Positions 62,844 to 64,000 of a stretch of DNA of 64,000 nucleotides are shown piece after piece. Below the pieces are notes generated by a model. It saw only the letters and a program-made list of their open reading frames with translations. It made no database searches and was not told where the DNA came from. Within the stretch, counting starts at the first letter, position 1. Each line of letters begins with the position of its first letter. Source of the DNA: Gammaproteobacteria bacterium (GTDB lineage: Bacteria > Pseudomonadota > Gammaproteobacteria > Thiohalospirales > Thiohalospiraceae); contig WFVH01000037.1 of assembly GCA_015491735.1 (NCBI GenBank), positions 37,045 to 101,044 of the forward strand, read 5' to 3'. The position numbers and the translations under genes were made by a program.

Positions 62844-63096
62844 CCGTGGGGGGGGTGAATCGGGCTTTTTTCAGATACTACAACAAAAAGGTGGCTAAAA
62901 CTAGAGTATTGGATACAACTTTTGCTGGAGAATATCGCTATATTGTTATTTTTTCTTCGGCCATGAAGAGAACCGTATGACCTGGTTGACAGCTCTGGAG
63001 ACCAGCCGAAGGCCGAAGCCCTGCGCTTGCCGTCCGTCAATCAGCCGGCACCGGCTGCGGGTGGATTCCACTTGGGCGAACCGGGTTCAGAGTGTA

Positions 63097-63150
63097 ACAT
63101 TTGCATCAATATGAACAGTTTATTTACATTTGCAGCAGTTATGCTATAGT
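63097..63150 (+). promoter_or_regulatory. Promoter and direct-repeat operator of the Xre/RES locus
   Basis: TTTACA (63123-63128) and TATAGT (63145-63150) are 16 bp apart, 33 bases before the ATG. ACATTTGCATCAATATG (63097) and ACATTTGCAGCAGTTATG (63126) form direct repeats 29 bp apart that cover the promoter, as expected of an autorepressed antitoxin gene. Confidence 0.55.
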
Positions 63151-63182
63151 GAAAAGGGAGATTCAATGGAGGCGAAACCGCC

Positions 63183-63557
63183 ATGAGTAACGTCGCACCT
63201 CTTCCCACCCCGTTGCCGGAGCAGGTGCTCTGCAAGGCCCTGTTCCGGGTCCAGACGGAGCTGGGGCTGAACCAGATGGAACTGGGGAGAATCCTCGGCG
63301 TCGACCGCACCTCGGTGGCCCGCATCAAGCGGCGGGGACGGCTGGATCCCCACTCCAGGACGGGAGAGCTTGCCAGCTGCCTGATCCGCATCTTCCGCGC
63401 CCTCTACGTCCTGACGGGGAAGGACCGGGAGGCGCTGCGCCACTGGCTGAACGACTTCAACCACCATCTGGGGGGGCGGCCGAGGGAGTTGATCCAGGGC
63501 GTCACCGGCCTGGTCCATGTGCTGGACTATCTCGACGCCATCCGTGGCAAGATCTGA
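63183..63557 (+). CDS. MbcA/ParS/Xre-family antitoxin
   Basis: 124 residues. HTH near 28-50 (Leu-Asn-Gln-Met-Glu-Leu-Gly-Arg-Ile-Leu-Gly-Val-Asp-Arg-Thr-Ser-Val-Ala-Arg), followed by the C-terminal toxin-binding region typical of antitoxins to RES toxins (Leu-Ile-Arg-Ile-Phe-Arg-Ala-Leu...Asp-Tyr-Leu-Asp-Ala-Ile-Arg-Gly). GGAGGCG precedes the ATG. A RES-domain gene starts 16 bases downstream, which fixes the type. Confidence 0.88.
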   Translation: MSNVAPLPTPLPEQVLCKALFRVQTELGLNQMELGRILGVDRTSVARIKRRGRLDPHSRTGELASCLIRIFRALYVLTGKDREALRHWLNDFNHHLGGRPRELIQGVTGLVHVLDYLDAIRGKI

Positions 63558-63572
63558 CCTTCGCGCAACCCC

Positions 63573-64000
63573 GTGACCGCCCCGGAGAATCTCTGGCAAC
63601 AGTGTGACGGCCCCTCCCGAATCGCTCCCCTGAGTGCCCGGCCGGTGCGGGTGGTGGAGTCGCAGGAGCAGGCGGCCACCAGCCTGCTGGTGGATTCCGC
63701 GGCGGAACAGCTGCTGCTGGAACGAATCCTCGAGGAGAGCAAGCCCCCGCTGCCACCGGAGGGGGCAGGCTATCACTATCTCATCACCACCCCCTTCCGC
63801 TACCCGCCGCTGAAGTACGGCTCCCGTTTCGGCACGCGCACCCGGCGCGGGATCTTCTACGGCTCGCTGGCGGTGCGCACCGCCCTCGCGGAATGCGCCT
63901 ACTACCGGCTGCTGTTCTGGCACGGCATGGCCGCCCCCCCTCCCCGAAACCGGCTGGACACCGAGCACACCAGCTTCACCGTCCGCGTGAAGACACGGCA
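63573..64000 (+). CDS. RES-family NAD+-degrading toxin, N-terminal part
   Basis: 142 codons from a GTG, cut by the window end. The RES motif region is recognisable: Tyr-Pro-Pro-Leu-Lys-Tyr-Gly-Ser-Arg-Phe-Gly (active-site Arg) and Ala-Leu-Ala-Glu-Cys-Ala-Tyr-Tyr-Arg (active-site Glu). RES toxins deplete NAD+ by phosphorolysis or hydrolysis. The C-terminal Ser of the active site lies outside the window. The start is chosen for its position 16 bases after the antitoxin stop. Confidence 0.88.
   Translation, partial: MTAPENLWQQCDGPSRIAPLSARPVRVVESQEQAATSLLVDSAAEQLLLERILEESKPPLPPEGAGYHYLITTPFRYPPLKYGSRFGTRTRRGIFYGSLAVRTALAECAYYRLLFWHGMAAPPPRNRLDTEHTSFTVRVKTR

Overview
The window (about 57% GC by eye) comes from a gammaproteobacterial chromosome. 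The housekeeping synteny is typical of that class: hemA-prfA-prmC divergent from lolB-ispE-tRNA(Gln)-prs-rplY-pth-ychF; uvrC-pgsA next to a tRNA; ffs-dnaX-ybaB-recR; rnr-rlmB; murA-hisGDC. Nitrate/nitrite sensing (NarX/NarL), assimilatory-type nitrite reductase (NirBD) with siroheme synthase, a DNR/FNR-like regulator behind a consensus anaerobox, a nos cluster, a TusA-type sulfur carrier and a GcvH-like protein suggest a facultatively anaerobic, possibly sulfur-oxidising lineage (Chromatiales or sulfur-symbiont relatives). The lineage is an inference; no rRNA is present.

Layout. 1-5770: rhodanese tail, then an exosortase island: XrtD-type exosortase fused to an EpsI domain, a PrsT-like TPR lipoprotein and a VPLPA-CTERM substrate. 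5800-10200 (minus): M67 peptidase, MoeB-like E1, prmC, prfA, hemA, joined by overlapping start/stop codons. 10350-18200 (plus): TPR lipoprotein, lolB, ispE, tRNA-Gln, prs, rplY, pth, ychF, PCuAC copper chaperone. 18300-26840: tRNA-Lys, family-5 uracil-DNA glycosylase, uvrC, pgsA, tRNA-Met, DegT-type aminotransferase, 4.5S RNA, dnaX, ybaB, recR. 27100-28640: a psiE-like gene and a flavoprotein gene framed by 101-bp inverted repeats. 28745-33710 (minus): GIY-YIG protein, rlmB, rnr, tRNA-Leu (plus), bepA-like protease. 33900-39000: tusA-like, gcvH-like, murA, hisGDC. 39500-44800: hemerythrin, speA, outer-membrane protein, SPOR protein, argS. 45090-54870: narX, narL, nirB, nirD, a second VPLPA-CTERM gene, cysG, Crp/Fnr regulator. 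55200-62780 (minus): apaH, a TumE-like gene pair, nosLYFDR without nosZ. 63180-64000: an Xre/RES toxin-antitoxin locus cut by the window end.

The strongest structural signal is a family of five nearly identical 152-bp non-autonomous elements. Each has 13-bp terminal inverted repeats beginning GTAAC and an 8-bp target duplication, the signature of the IS66 family. They lie between genes, three of them around the narL/nirB/cysG/fnr block. Older ~121-bp relatives are scattered in the window, and one supplies the stop codon of ispE. A second and a third dispersed inverted-repeat family are also present.

The strongest regulatory signal is a pair of -24/-12 (sigma-54 type) promoters, one upstream of each VPLPA-CTERM gene although they lie 46 kb apart. 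This suggests a common RpoN-controlled exosortase-substrate regulon.
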